This document shows, piece by piece, positions 13,559 to 26,779 of a DNA stretch of 64,000 nucleotides. A model generated the notes under the pieces. The model made no database searches. It was given only the letters and a program-made list of their open reading frames with translations, and was not told the origin of the DNA. Position 1 is the first letter of the stretch, and each line of letters opens with the position of its first letter. A program made the position numbers and the translations under genes. This DNA is from Acanthochromis polyacanthus (taxonomy: Eukaryota; Chordata; Actinopteri; Pomacentridae): positions 16,544,521-16,608,520 of the forward strand of contig NC_067124.1 in NCBI RefSeq assembly GCF_021347895.1, in the 5' to 3' direction.

Positions 13559-14099
13559 CCCATTGCGCTTCAGTTGCGCTTCAGTGTCCCGCCCACGGTA
13601 CACTTTGAGATCTGCATAAGCAATTTGCTAAATGTCTGAAACTGCAAACGCGATTATACAAACACTATATACCGATGGAAAGCTTAGATTCTCATGAATC
13701 CGCCGGTATAAACCACTTTCAGATGTGATTACCACAGCGGGTAAAATAAACACATTTGTCCGACAAACAACGAATATCCATCCATCCGTTCTCTATACAC
13801 GGCTTCAAGGTACACAGCGCGACTCACATTTCCGGGTTCATTATTACACACACAAAAAAAAGATTCCACAAAAAACGGCCATAATCCAACCTTTTACATC
13901 CAGACAACACAAGCCAGTAAACTATTTTGTCCAAAACATGTCCTGAAGTCGGTATAAAATCCACGAATCGGTCGTTTTCAAGGAAATGCACCTCGCGATG
14001 TGCGTCCAATATTCCCTATATTTCTCGTCATTTTTTTATTTACAAATAGAATATTAGCGATTTTTTGAAAATGGCTGGAATTGACTGCAGCTTAAAGGG
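13559..14099 (-). mobile_element. TTAA-type MITE (piggyBac-like), copy 1
   Basis: This is a 541-bp element with left end CCCATTGCGCTTCAGT after TTAA (13555-13558). The right end is CAGCTTAAAGGG, followed by TTAC, a decayed TTAA. Ends starting CCC and a TTAA target fit piggyBac-type elements (Kolobok also uses TTAA). It is an inverted homologue of 18499-19032, similar over its full length. Confidence 0.85.
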
Positions 14100-14448
14100 T
14101 TACGTAGTTAGTGAGAAATTAAGATAAAGCAAAAAAATTCCCCAAGTTAGTGATTTTAGTAAAAGGAAGTCACATTTTTAAACACATTGTTTCCACCACA
14201 CTGTAACTATATAATCGTTTTGAAATACAATCAACGTGAGAGGAGCGTTTCTAATGTCACAAATAACCACACAGGAGAGCAGAAGAGAATACAGCGACCC
14301 ACTCATCTATCCATCCATCTCAGAGTATTGCTTATCCTGGCTGAGGGCACTGAAGATGGCAGCTAGGTCACAGGACCTCGCTGTGGAGAAAACACAGACA
14401 GATGGGACCCTGCGAGCGTGCACGTGCATTAACACACACACACAAAGA

Positions 14449-14478
14449 GACACACACACACACACACACACACACACA
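14449..14478. repeat. CA microsatellite
   Basis: About 30 bp of CA dinucleotides, followed 125 bp later by a long TG tract; the open frames here are repeat artefacts. Confidence 0.95.
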
Positions 14479-14603
14479 ACACCAGGGGGTCCATCCATCT
14501 TAATGTGATCAGGCCCAGCTGAGTGGATCACACCAACATTAATCTCAAGAGACAGTCAGTGGCCTGCTTGGGTGTCTGTGTGTGTGTGTATTTGCATCAA
14601 TTA

Positions 14604-14604
<1 letters not shown>

Positions 14605-14639
<35 letters not shown>
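14605..14639. repeat. TG microsatellite
   Basis: About 35 bp of uninterrupted TG, opposite in sense to the CA tract at 14449, so the two could pair. Confidence 0.95.
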
Positions 14640-14642
<3 letters not shown>

Positions 14643-14954
14643 CTACTGAGCATTTGTCCAGTATCACAACAACGCTTTAGCAGTTTCGACTTCTCCATTA
14701 GCCTGAACACACTGCGACAACTACTCAGCACCTCAGACCAGCAGTGAGTGAAGGACACGGCGACACTTTCACACATTGGGTTGACTACAAATTTGCAGCT
14801 GCTGTTCAATAATATCTTATTCTGCCTAGCAACAAGAAAATGATTTCACCATTACTGCTCATGAGAAAGACGTGGATCAAACATCGAACACTCCGGTGGC
14901 ATAAAAGAACTTGTTTTGTGGCATTTATCCAGGTTGTTTTCTCCTAACTAGATC

Positions 14955-15016
14955 CTTGCGTGTGTTGTATCTACTCTCGGATGTACGTCGCTTTGGATAA
15001 AAGCGCCTGCTAAATG
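14955..15016 (+). repeat. Teleost retroposon 3' core (GTACGTCGCTTTGGATAAAA)
   Basis: The block GTACGTCGCTTTGGATAAAA followed by GCGCCTGCTAAATG (14983-15016) is the strongly conserved 3' core of a very common fish SINE/LINE tail. No tRNA-like head with A and B boxes is seen upstream, so it is a truncated copy. Confidence 0.7.
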
Positions 15017-15559
15017 AAAATGTAGAATTGTATAATCGCAAAAATACTTCCAGATTTAAGCATTTCTGCTCCTTATCAGCCTCCATCCTTCCCCTACTTA
15101 ATATCTGTCCTCTCTCCTTCTGTTTCATCCCAGTTAATTAAACCACAGAGGTAGCTGTTGTACCTGACAACAGTGTACTTCATCAATGTGTTGCAATGAG
15201 AAAGGCTACCTCCCCAGTGTGTGTTCCAGTGTGAGACAGGGAGGCTATTGTGTGGCTTCAGCCTTAAAACGGTAACAAAGAGAGAAAGCCTGAGGTTCCT
15301 CTATACGTTTGTGTACCTCCCTCGACATACACAAACACACTATAGCTGCCCTCAGAGGGCTTCGCTGGTGCAGCATCTCAGAGACCGACTGGGACGGAGC
15401 TGAGCACTGAAAGGTTCCCTCAATGATAAGCATTTTGGATCAACACATTAATTAGAAAAGTGCTCTGTGCATAAACAAATTGGGCCATTGGTGCATTTAA
15501 CGTGTGTGTGCGCATGTGTGTGTGTGTGTGTTGGCAGAGGGTTCGTATTGTGCCAGCTT

Positions 15560-15950
15560 CAAAATGTAATTATGAAAACAAAGCTTAAACTGCGAGGGGA
15601 AGTCTGAGCGCCGAGTGCAAGATTATTCACTGCACTTATTGTCAGCACTGGGAGAGACGGTGAAGTGGGTATATAAGCAAACAAAATCTTAAAACTGCTA
15701 TTATGAGACCGAACAAAGCCTCGGGCCTGTAAGTTTGCCGTTAGTGTCATCTCAAAGTCAAAGTGGAGGTGGCAAAATAATACGGAGTCAAGGAACAAAG
15801 AATGCCGACACAATGGAGTTAAGACCTATTAAGAGCAATGAATAGAGCATGATTAGTAATTCAGAAAAAGATTAGCAGCTAAAGCCATTTCAAGTTACAT
15901 GGGAACTTTGCACGAACATTAGTGATGCTGTGTGACTCACATTAAGGTAA
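15560..15950. promoter_or_regulatory. Candidate conserved regulatory stretch
   Basis: About 390 bp of unique, balanced-composition DNA lies here with TGTAATTATG, GATTAGTAATTCAG and AAAGATTAGCAGC homeodomain cores and no transposon signature. The flanks are TG-microsatellite (15502-15532) and ordinary intron. Inferred only from texture. Confidence 0.27.
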
Positions 15951-17445
15951 TATTCCTGATAGCTTCAATGTTATCGGGAACTTTAAACCACGAAACCAAA
16001 CATTTCTGTGGAGCTTAACCATCTTGGCTCACTTTTTAAGCTAAGTGGAGACACTGAGGATAAACCAAATGACAGAAAAGTATGTGTGAACACAACAATC
16101 CACATTTACTGAGAGCCGGTTAAGTCTCCGGGTCAGAAAAGGAAATAAATTACCTCAAGCTTTTCCTGAACCCAATATTTCATATTAGGGTTATTTTTTT
16201 GCATATTTGTGAGTGTGTACATGTGTGCACGCTTCCTTTCATCTCCTACTGTGTCTATGAGCGAGTCCTAATGCAGCTGGGGCCCATTTCTCTCAGCGTT
16301 CAATCCTGCCTTTGTGTCTGACCTCTTGAATTCTGTTCGTGAGTCTCATGCTCTGAAAGAACTGTGTGTCAGTGTGTGTTTCAGAAAATGAGTCACATGC
16401 TGATCTGAGTTTTTTGCCGCTACTACAGCAGCCTCGCTTGTTGTTTTGACTGGAAAAAGGCAGCACGTGCATGTGTGCGAGCGCATGTGCATTTGTGTGT
16501 GAAACCACAGCAGCATGTCTATAAAGGAACTGCGAGTGTTTTCCCAACTTCTTGTTTTGTCTGTGCACAGATCTGAGCTGGTGTTTGTGTTAGATCAGTC
16601 GGCCCATTGTTGCTGCACAAGAATGGTGTTTGTTATTGAACATGTAGGCTCGCTGTTACAGTCAAAGTGTCCATGTGAGGTTAGACTTACAGGCCAACTA
16701 ATCCTGTCACCTACTGACCATGTCACCTGTCTAACTGACTTAAGTGATGCAGCCATTCAGCAGACACTCTCGCAGATTGATTCTCTGACAAGCTACCTGA
16801 AACACAACAAGTCTGAGAGAGACCTTTGTATGAACCTTTGTGTGATTTAAACTTTAACTCAGCTACACTGCTTCTAAATCACTTCCAACAGCTGTTACCA
16901 GATGTTCCCTCCTTACAGACTGCAAGTTTATTTAGCTCCAGCAGCAACACCAGCTAAGGCTACAGTAATGGGAGCAGCAAGTCTTAGCAGCAAGATGGTA
17001 ACCCTGCAAGAACCAATCCATCTCCTCTGACTGGCACCATCAGGACACTGCACAGCAAGAAGTGCATTCACCGTCAGAACCACAACTCTTCCCAGGACAG
17101 ATGAAACTGCCAGCCATCAAGTTAATAGGCACACCAAAGAGCTATTTTCACTTTAATACATTGGTAACAGGGCTGACACAGCACAGTATTGCTAAACTTT
17201 GCTAATGCACATTGACTGACTGAGGTAATGTTGGTTACGTTCGTGGGTAGTTGGTTCTACTACACCATTAAGTTGAAGATCTTTACGTCTCTCATGGATG
17301 GAGGGTTTTGCTTGCAAACTAACATCCTGGCACCATAATCCACATATACAAGGAAACTCTAAACTCTCACTTGACATAGACTCTTTGTTTCTGGTGTGGG
17401 TTCAAGCACATGGATCACAGGAAGGCAGAACAAAGACAAGTTCTT

Positions 17446-17481
17446 ACACACACACACACCCACACACTCACACACACACAC
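17446..17481. repeat. CA microsatellite, imperfect
   Basis: CA units interrupted by CC and CT. Confidence 0.9.
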
Positions 17482-18498
17482 TTTAGTTCTTTTTAAGTTC
17501 ATTTATTACATGTATTACATGACTTCTTAAAGTTATCTTTGATAAAATCTTTATTTCTTTTCAGTTTCTCTCTCCTGGTCTTTGCTCTTAACTCGTGAAA
17601 TCATATCTGTATAGCAGCTAATTAAATTTTGAATATTCACACACACTTGCTCTACTTAAGCATCTGTTTCCTTTCTAAGTTAAGACTTAACATGTACTTA
17701 GCATGCTATCTCAGGCCTGCTTGATTAGCAGGTAGAAATGGTTTCTGTCTCGGTATACTTCACCTTCTCTCCTTCTCAGTATGGCTTTTTTTTTTGCCTC
17801 CTTAAGCAATGATTATATTTACAATAAGTGTCGTCTGTTCTCAGCAACAGAGGGGAAGTTCATTGAACTGGAAACCTCAAAAATAACCCAATAGCTGCAG
17901 TAAACAGTCAGGCGACAGTAGTAAGGGTGGACTGACCCAATGTCTGTTAAGTCGATGTTGTACCTTCTACGTACATGTAACGTCAATTTCACCATATTAC
18001 AGAGTCCGTAGTAGTTGGCGCAGACCTGCAAACATCCATGTGCTGTCTAAAATCTGTGCCACTTACACTACGATGATAAAGGTGAAAGTGTGAATACTTA
18101 GCAATGGTGTGTATGCACAGAATTTGTAAATATGACCTTCGCATTTATGAAACACAGTCTTCCAGGTAGACCTCTGCTGGACTAGAGAAGTTGCATAATA
18201 GCAACAACTATCATACGTAGGTGCCTCAATATCATAGTGTAATCAACACCTAAGTCATACCCTTGCAAGTAGCTGATGCTGATTATGAAAATGGTTGGTG
18301 ATCTATTGAATTGTCACAACAAAAGTACAGCAAAAAAGACAGTACATGCCTAATATGTGTCAGAAAAAAGCAAAGTTCCACACTACAGCAAAGCAAATCT
18401 TTAGCTGATGAAGCGGCCTTCTTAACATCTTCCACTACTAGAAGGCTTTAAGTTTCCAAACACTCAATTCATCGTAGCTGTAAAGACTCTCATTTTAA

Positions 18499-19032
18499 CC
18501 CTTTAAGCTTCAGTCAATTCCAGCCATTTTCAGTACAAAAAATCGCTAATATTCTATTTTTAAACAAAAAAAAATTACGAAAAATACAGGGAATATTGGA
18601 CAGGCATCGCGAGGTGCATTTCCTTGAAAATGACCGATTCGGGGATTTTATACCGACTTCAGGACATGTTTCGGATAAAATAGTTTACTGGCTTGTGTCA
18701 TCTGGATGTAAAAAGTTGGATTATGGCCGTTTTTTGTGGAATCTTTTTTTTGTGTGTAATAATAAACCCAGAAATGTGAGTCGCGCTGTGTGCGTTGAAG
18801 CCGTGTATAGAGAACGGATGGATGAATATTCATTTTTGTCGGACAAATGTGTTTTTCTCACCCGCTGTGGTAATCGCATCTGAAAGTGGTTTATACCGGC
18901 GGATTCATGAGAATCTAAGCTTTCCATCGGCGTATAGTGTTTGTATAATCGTGTTTGCAGCCGTCGGACATTCTTGAAATTCCTATGCAAATTAGTAGGT
19001 GTACCGCCGGCGGTACACTGAAGCTTAATTGG
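18499..19032 (+). mobile_element. TTAA-type MITE (piggyBac-like), copy 2
   Basis: This is a 534-bp element flanked by perfect TTAA duplications (18495-18498 and 19033-19036). Its terminal inverted repeats are CCCTTTAAGCTTCAGT and CCAATTAAGCTTCAGT. It lies in the opposite orientation to the copy 4.4 kb to the left. Both copies share an open frame without an ATG (codons such as HREVHFLENDRF), discussed in the findings. Confidence 0.9.
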
Positions 19033-19478
19033 TTAAAGAGGGCCACTGACCTGAGTGCCATTTTTCCCTGTTAAAATCCAGCTCACTGAAGCCAGAATAA
19101 CAAAAAGTGTGTCACTGTCCACTGTACATGTAGTCAGACAATCGTACAGACAAAATGACAAGCATCGAGTAAAACGCCTCATCGCTGGCTTGATGGTTCG
19201 ACCATTTGCCACTTGGAAGGAAACAAGTAGGAAACTGGTTTGTGCAAATAGTCTGTAAGACAATCGGTTGTGTGTCTGTGTGGATGTGAGTTTGTGTGTT
19301 TCCCTGTGACACACTGGGACTAATTCAGTTACTCAGGGGTTCTGTAGCGTAATACCTTGTAATGACACACAATCTCATTTTGTCCAAGGAGACACATCAA
19401 TCTTTTGGATTTACTGTGGGGAGCCGAGTCTCTCCTGGTGAGTGAGTGCCGAGAACAGTGGATGAAGAGTGAGTGAGA

Positions 19479-19501
19479 GTGTGTGTGTGTGTGTGTGTGT
19501 C
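19479..19501. repeat. GT microsatellite
   Basis: About 23 bp of GT; nearby TG-rich DNA up to 19690 produces spurious histidine/threonine-rich open frames on the minus strand. Confidence 0.9.
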
Positions 19502-22500
19502 TCAGGCATACATTTGTGTGTTTGTGTGTTAAGCAGTGGGAAAGAGGGAAATGGAATAAAATGTTCAGACCAGTGGAGCTGAAAACTACCCATACATTGG
19601 TTTGATAAACAGCAGGAAAGGCCACCATGGTACATAGCTTGAAGAGGTGTGGGCATGTGTGAGTGTGTGTGCATATGATCATGTGTGTTGAGAACAAAAT
19701 AGGAAAAAAAAAAAGGAATTCCTTTGTGAAGGTGTGTGTTTGCGCTAAAATGTAAAATCAAAGCAGATTGCGTGTACGCTGGGCATCCATGCATCTCCGC
19801 GGTTCCACACATGTACGTGATCAGAAACAACATTCACTCCGCTGTAATTCTGCTTTTCTGAAGCACATCAGCACTTTTTCTCCCTCTTTTGTTGCTGCTT
19901 GACATGATGCATTTTCATTCCGGCTCCTCGGAGAGCAAAAACAACGGAGAGAAGAAAAGATGAGATCGTTGACCAACGATAAACCAAATGAAACGCAGTC
20001 AAGTAGAGCGGCCCAACGTGGATTTTGTGCTTCTTGTGAGATCAAGGAAAGATATGGGCAAATTATTTGAAATGAATATTGCGCAACACCCCAGTGGTGG
20101 ATGTGAGGGTCTGAATACTGTATATGTGCTTTAACTGCTGGGTAAAAGAAGAAAAGAGACACGTTGGCATCTCACCTTATTCAAATCTACACTGTTACCC
20201 GATAAATTGAAATTACAAATGAGTACATAGGCCTGATTCAATTTGCTTTTAACTTGACTAATGACTTCCCATCTATCTCGCTTTTCTCTCCCTTTCTCTT
20301 TGAAGCAGAGACTTTCATCTTCAAAACAGCTCCTCTATTCGCTCACTGACACCACTATACTGATAATCGGTATTATAAAGTGTGTCACCGATGAACTGTG
20401 TTGTGTCTTTTTTTTCCCATGCCGTGCCAAGGTATGAAAAAGAAAAAGTGACTGATCTCTAAACAGAAACTGTCGTAAAGTTTGCTAAGAAAAGACTCTA
20501 TCTTTTGTGGCCGTAAATGGACAAATGAGGGCTAGTGTGGTAATTAACATTTAACACTACTGAAGAACTGGATGTGACAGTTAGGAATGTGAAAAGAAAG
20601 CACAGATTTCTAGTGTCGTTCCAAGAAAAGCAAATCCTGTTTAACAATATTTCGGAAGTATATAAAATCTGCCAGATATACATGCATAATTCAAAAAGAA
20701 AAAGTGAAGGTTAGTGTGCCCCGTGCGCTTTCGCTGCTACAATTTCCTCCCAGCTGTGTTAAAATGTGCACTACTTAGCTGCAGCATTTGAGAAGGAGCA
20801 GTGAAACTCCCACACATCGATGCAATCACGATGTGCTTCAGCTCTATGAGGTCACAAAACTGCTTTGTGTAGCTTGGACATGTCAGTTAAAAGCTGAAAC
20901 AATTCAAGAAAATATACTTTTGCTTGATATTTTTGATCATATGTGACATTATTTCAGGAAAAACCACCTTCCTCTTTCAGCTTAGCTTCTTATCATGCTG
21001 GATACTGGGATTGTTCAAGGCATCTGAAGTGAACAATGAGTTCTGTGTGGCCTCAGTGAGGCTCTTGGGTTTCTTTAATGGCAACAAGCTGCAACTTGTG
21101 TGTCTGAATCCAAATTGGTTTGGAAAAAGTGTGTGCATAGTTCCATATTTGTGGCCCCCACGAGCTTCAAAGCAGCGTGTGAATGAGATGTGAATGACAA
21201 ATTGTCAGCCACAGTCACACATTCAAAACAGCTGAACCATTTCTGATGTCATGTATTCCACTTTCCAACAATATATGTGCACACAAACTTCTTCTTATTC
21301 TCAGAAACACACAGTCAATTATGACGACACACACTGAAGAAAGCAATTAATGAAATACTAGAAACAAATCTTGCCAGCTCCTACTAATATAAATTGCAGA
21401 TGAATTAAGTGCAGCAGATGAGATAAAGGAAAGATGGTGTATAAATTATAGAGCTGCTAGGAGTCTGCATGAAACTTTAGAACATAAATTACAAACAAAC
21501 AGGAGGTTGTGGTTCTGTAGGAGTAAGAAAGCGTGTAAACTACTTAACCGTTATAGCATTATAAATAAAAGCTATGTAGTCACAATATGGTCAAAAATAG
21601 GGCTGCTTTGGTATTTCGATGTTTTTTGTGAATTATCCGACTTACTTTGGGCCAGATTTAAAGCCAGGAAGAGGTCTACATGTGCAAACTCAGGTGAAAA
21701 GAGGCGCAGGTGACTACAGACTAGCTCGCCTAGGAACATCTGCAAAGGAAAAAAAAACTAAGAAAGTGACAAAGAGCAGAGGGTCTGCATTAAGAGGTAT
21801 GAAAGCCTGTTCATGGGCCACTGAGGGAGCATGCTTTAGGGTTTTTCATGTAGCTAAACTTTGTATTGTATGTACTTTGACGGCAGGTTGTATCTCGTGC
21901 AATTAAATAAAACTATCAAACATTCTATTGAACCATCTTCTTATTTGTCTCCTGCATTATCTGAGAGCATTATTACTGCAAACCAAAACGATGAAACTTT
22001 CTGTTCCATTGCAAACTAAGCGTGAATAAACAAAATAAGTAGTTTTTGTATGAAATTTGTTTTGTCTCATATATATGTTTTTACGAATCTTCCATGTTAC
22101 TAAGGGACGCCTGAGGTCACCAACAGATGTGATAAAATACTAATGCTGTATCCATAATTTTCATTATAAGAGCCTTCCTTTTGGCTTATAGGACACTGCT
22201 GATGTTGTTGCAGCCCTTACTCTGACCCCGTCTGTTCTGAGGCTAATCGTTTCTTCTGTGCATCTAAACGCCGCTGACCTCAAATCTCATTCTCTCTCAG
22301 CTGGCTGAGGCTTTGAACGTTGCACCTCAGTCACAATGGAGTAACACAAATCTGCATAAAGGTCAGCACCAACGCTGATAAGAGCTATTATTCTACAGTG
22401 TCGGCCTGCAGAGTGGATGGAGAAGTTGTGCCAGCCTGATGCAAAACACAGGAAACAAACCCACACCGGGGGCCTCAGCGCTAACACAAATATATTTGCA

Positions 22501-24479
22501 GTGCGCGCTAACACGCAAGCACATGCACGCTTTGCACTCCATCTCTGTTGGCTCTGTTTACACAGCATCTGTGTGTACAAGTGTCCTCTGCTACAGTGAT
22601 TACAGTGATTACCTGTATAAATTAAGGTCTGCGAGAAATCAGCCTCTAGCCTGTTAAAATCATTTATGAGTGTAGCCAAAAGGAAAATGAATAGACAAAG
22701 CGGAAAAAAACCAAAACATAGATGGCTTCTATGTCGCCTGAATAAAGAATCTAAAACAGTAATGGTTAAAAGGTGTTAAATGTTCATTCAAACCCCAAAC
22801 AATGGAATCAAGAAATATTCAACACGGCTTAATAGAAAGATTAAATTACCTTTCTGTTAAGTAAATAAATATGTTAGTGTAACTATTAAAGGTAAAAAAA
22901 TAAATAAATAAATAAGAAGTGAATAGAGGGAGCTGAACAGAGGAAGGAGGATAAAATGTTCCAAGGTTGTCCATTATACCTCCTGGAAAGGTGAGGCCAA
23001 CAGCTCAGAGAGGAAGAAATGTCCACCCTCCTCCAACAACAAAAAATAAAACGGCTATTGAAATTTATCACGTATTAAATCCTTCGATGGTTGCTTCTAT
23101 TCAGCGTCTCCCCATTTGTCTATTGTAAGCTCAACTCTGCAAGAATTTGAAGGACAATAGTGTGCAGGAGGCGACTGCACAGAATACCCAGCCAAAAGTC
23201 TATTTTCGCAGGATCAGATAATAAAACAAAGAAATAAAAAACACACTGAAAAAGTAAAAGAAACGGTTTTGTGAAAAATAAATATTTGTGCGATGCATGG
23301 CCGCAGATGCTTGATGTGATTTTCATTTCAGAGTAATATTTAAAAAGGTTTCCAGCATTAATTCAACTCCAAACTATTTGTTGCAGAGCGGGAGCTGCGA
23401 TCAAGCGTCAAGGCTGCAGTCAGAAATTCTTCACTCGTGCTTGAGAGCTCTCAAACCTCAAGACTTTCACTGAATATTTCTACTCCATCATCCCCGTCCT
23501 ACCTGCCTGCCTGTCTGGAGGAAACGTGAGGTTGGTTATTGGTTCGGGGTTGGAGCAGAGGATCATTAACACCTGACTTCAGCACATTGTAATAACAGTG
23601 ACAGAGATTATGACTGCCAAAAATGCAACTAAATAGAGAACAGGGAGGCTAATGAAATGTAATGAGCTGTAACGGTGGAACAAAGGGCTTCTTTTTTAAT
23701 GCCCGGAGTCTAATAGCAAAAGGTTCACACAAACAGACGCAGCAACAAACACACACACACACACGCGAGTTTAATGACCCATTCTGACTGAGTGGCTGTA
23801 AATTCCTTGTTTATGACGCCGCTGCATCATGACTGAACTTGCTCACAAAAGGGCTTTTACTGTCGCACAAATATAGATATACAAAGAGCAATATAGGACC
23901 GTTAGTGTAGCCCCGGGGCAAAACGCACACACCAGCTTCCCTAATGGCATCAAGTGTGCTAAAACTGGGACTCAAAGCATTAGGAAGACAGAGCAAAGTC
24001 TTTCTCCAGTGTGACGGAAAAATGGACTCTGCCCTCAGGCTTATCTGTTTGCATAAAGCGTCTACGGAAGGAAAAACACAAGAAATGATCCAAATGTGGC
24101 AGAACATGAGCCAATTAAAGAGCACAAACCTGACATGAGCTGCAGGAGACATCCGGAACGAGGTAGAGCGGTGTTCAAAGCAACACCGTGTGAGTATACC
24201 TTCAATATTTTTTAATCATTCTGACTGATCGGTCAACATGCACACAAACACAACCTGTAAATATAAAAAAAAAGGTTCAAACGTTACAGGTTTGGTTCAC
24301 CTTATGATTATGCTACTTATTGGGTGGTGGTAATTAAAGTAACGAACAAATTGACTAAATCACTCAAACTGAAACACCAAAAAGCAAACAAAATATGAAA
24401 AGCACTAAAACAAAAATGTCATGAATTAATCGCCAGACAAGAGTTCTTCTCGCTACCATCCGAGGCTTTTGTTCTTCCG

Positions 24480-24900
24480 TGTTTCCAGTGAAGACGACCC
24501 AAAATAGCTGTGCTAAAGGCCCAGGAGAAACTCGACAATGTTCCTTTTCTGCAGAGCCAGAGGCTATTTAAGGCCTGGCTGGACGATGCGGAGTCTAATT
24601 TCTGGTGGGGATAAAATTAATTTTGTGAAAAAAAGCCAATCTAATTTAGACTTAATAGGTGCAAATGAAATTAATATGCAACTTAATGAAACTAATATTG
24701 TGAATCAATTTCAACGCAAAATTTAATTTTCGTAGGTGGTCCCAGGTGAGACACTTCGCCGGGCTGTTGTGAGGATTTGCACTCATTAAGTGACGGAAAG
24801 ACTGACTAAAATTACTGTGAGCTGATAAACTGAGAGGAGGATGGTTTCTATTTAATACAAACACTGAGCTGATCACTGTTTGTAGGCAAAAACTCAAATC
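24480..24900. promoter_or_regulatory. Candidate homeodomain-rich regulatory stretch
   Basis: Within 24610-24735 there are about eight ATTA/TAAT cores, including AAATTAATTTT, TGAAATTAATATGCAAC and AATTTAATTTTCG, in otherwise unique DNA. This clustering is typical of developmental enhancers. Binding and conservation are not demonstrated. Confidence 0.3.
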
Positions 24901-25496
24901 ACGCAGAGGTTTTAGAGGCTGTACATGGTGAAGCTGTAATACTTCAACAGATAATTTTACAGAAATCGACTTCTGTTTTTGTCAAATCTCCACCTTTTTC
25001 CACACATGACCCGACCTGCAGCACAGAGCCTGATCCATGACCGCCGTCGCATCCATTTACACCAACTACTGCGATCAGTGGAGCAGAAAGTCAAACACTT
25101 GAAATGAGTTATTCTTTCATTGATTGTTTTTTGAGTGCTTGAGCTCATTTGCGGCTTAATGGCTCTCATGGCTGCTGAGCCGAGCTGACTTCTGCAAGAG
25201 GAAATGAGAATGTTTGAGAGCGCCAAATTTAAAATCTCTCTCTTGTGACTGATTAAAGCCCTGAAAACTCATCTGTGTGTCTCAAAATGAAATATTTAGA
25301 AGTTGTATTTTATGAAAATAATCCCTCCCTGCCTCAACACTCTGAAACCCTAAAACTGCGTGTCTAAAGGACGTCATCTGGAAAAATAAAATAGCACTAA
25401 AGTTTCAGCATTTATCAGAACTAAAAACATAAACAACTGCTGGCTGTTCAACTCTCCGGTCTTTGAACTCTGTCATGGGTCTTTCCAACACTTGAC

Positions 25497-25810
25497 TAGG
25501 GCTGAAATGATTCACCGTGTAACTGTAGTAATGTGATTACTAAAATGCCTCAAGGCAAAATTCTCTGCCTCGAGGGTTCTTTTAATCACCTATATACTAT
25601 ACATGTACAATACAGCGTGGATCTTCACCCATGTTCCACCCAGATGGTTATTTCTGTTGCGCATCGTGCTCCCTTCTGCTTTTTGATGCCGGAACACGCA
25701 AGCCAAGCATGGAATGCAAAATGGAGATGGAGACTGACGGCTACTCGTTTAATCGCCATTAAAATAGATAGAATACCTGATTATTAAAATAATCGATAGC
25801 TGCAGCCCTA
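25497..25810 (+). mobile_element. hAT-type MITE (TAGGGCTG ends)
   Basis: This is a 314-bp element that starts TAGGGCTGAAATGATTC and ends ATAGCTGCAGCCCTA, with the duplicated TGCCTC...GCCTCGAG block typical of a common teleost hAT MITE. The 8-bp flanks CACTTGAC and AAGCTGAC match at five positions, consistent with an old 8-bp duplication. Confidence 0.75.
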
Positions 25811-26779
25811 AAGCTGACCAAATCCAAGACTGAAATTGTGATATTTCATCAAAATCTCTTTTTTTCCCCACATGTCCCATTTGAAAATTTACAAAACTAA
25901 TTTGCTCTAATGAGACTCAGTGTACAACAAAACAAATCTGCATTCCTCGGTGCAACTGAGGAGATTTTAGAGACTCAGCTGTGACCAACCGCCGTGTAAC
26001 TAAAATTCAGGGACTTTCCTGTGGAACTCATCTGAACTGCAGGCTGTGCTTCCATAACAAAATAAAACTAAGTAGAAAAATACCTGGACCAGCTCACCTA
26101 CCACGCTACTCAAGCTGAATAAAACTACTTTATATAATAGCAAGTTGTATTATTAGACTGATAAACATCCGAACCAGAAACCAATTCTGAAGAAGACTGA
26201 TGCTGAAAGCACCAGTTGACATGATTGGCTCTTTTGGTTTGTCACATATGAAACCCTGGAAGTCTGAATCTTTGTTTTTCAGTGAAAGAAAATAACATGT
26301 TTTTAATAGCTTATGATGTGTCATCTAGCATACAAAAAGGCACCATATGGACATGTTAAAAGGGTAAAAGTCAGTCTAAATGCCACGGAAGTGAAATGTT
26401 ATTTTTACTCCAGAACAGCATAAATATAATTCAAAGCAGATGCCTCTCATTAATAGTAATAAAAACTGTAGGTATTTATTAACCGCATTTAAATATGTAA
26501 ACCTTTTCATGCCATAAAAATGATTTGAGATTGCAGATTTTTTCAAAGATTTACACACTGAAGCATGACATCAGTTCGACATTGAGCAAAAAAAACAAAA
26601 AAAAAAAACAAGAGTTTAAATGAATGCGTCCCATGTGTTTGTAACAAAAGACAAACCAGCACAAACTGGAGTCGCTAAAGGCCAAACACTCAACTAATTA
26701 ATGCTCTCAAATGTTCTCTTTGACGCAGAAGCAGCTGGAGAAAAACTACCACTGATGCTGTGCATGTTAGAGCCACACA

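Noticed and set aside
19329..19833. Histidine/threonine-rich open frames on the minus strand
   Set aside because: They are produced by GT microsatellite and TG-rich DNA.
21507..21930. Possible small gene or retrocopy ending in AATAAA (near 21905)
   Set aside because: Two overlapping frames with no domain, no poly-A tract after the AATAAA and no flanking duplication; not enough to call.
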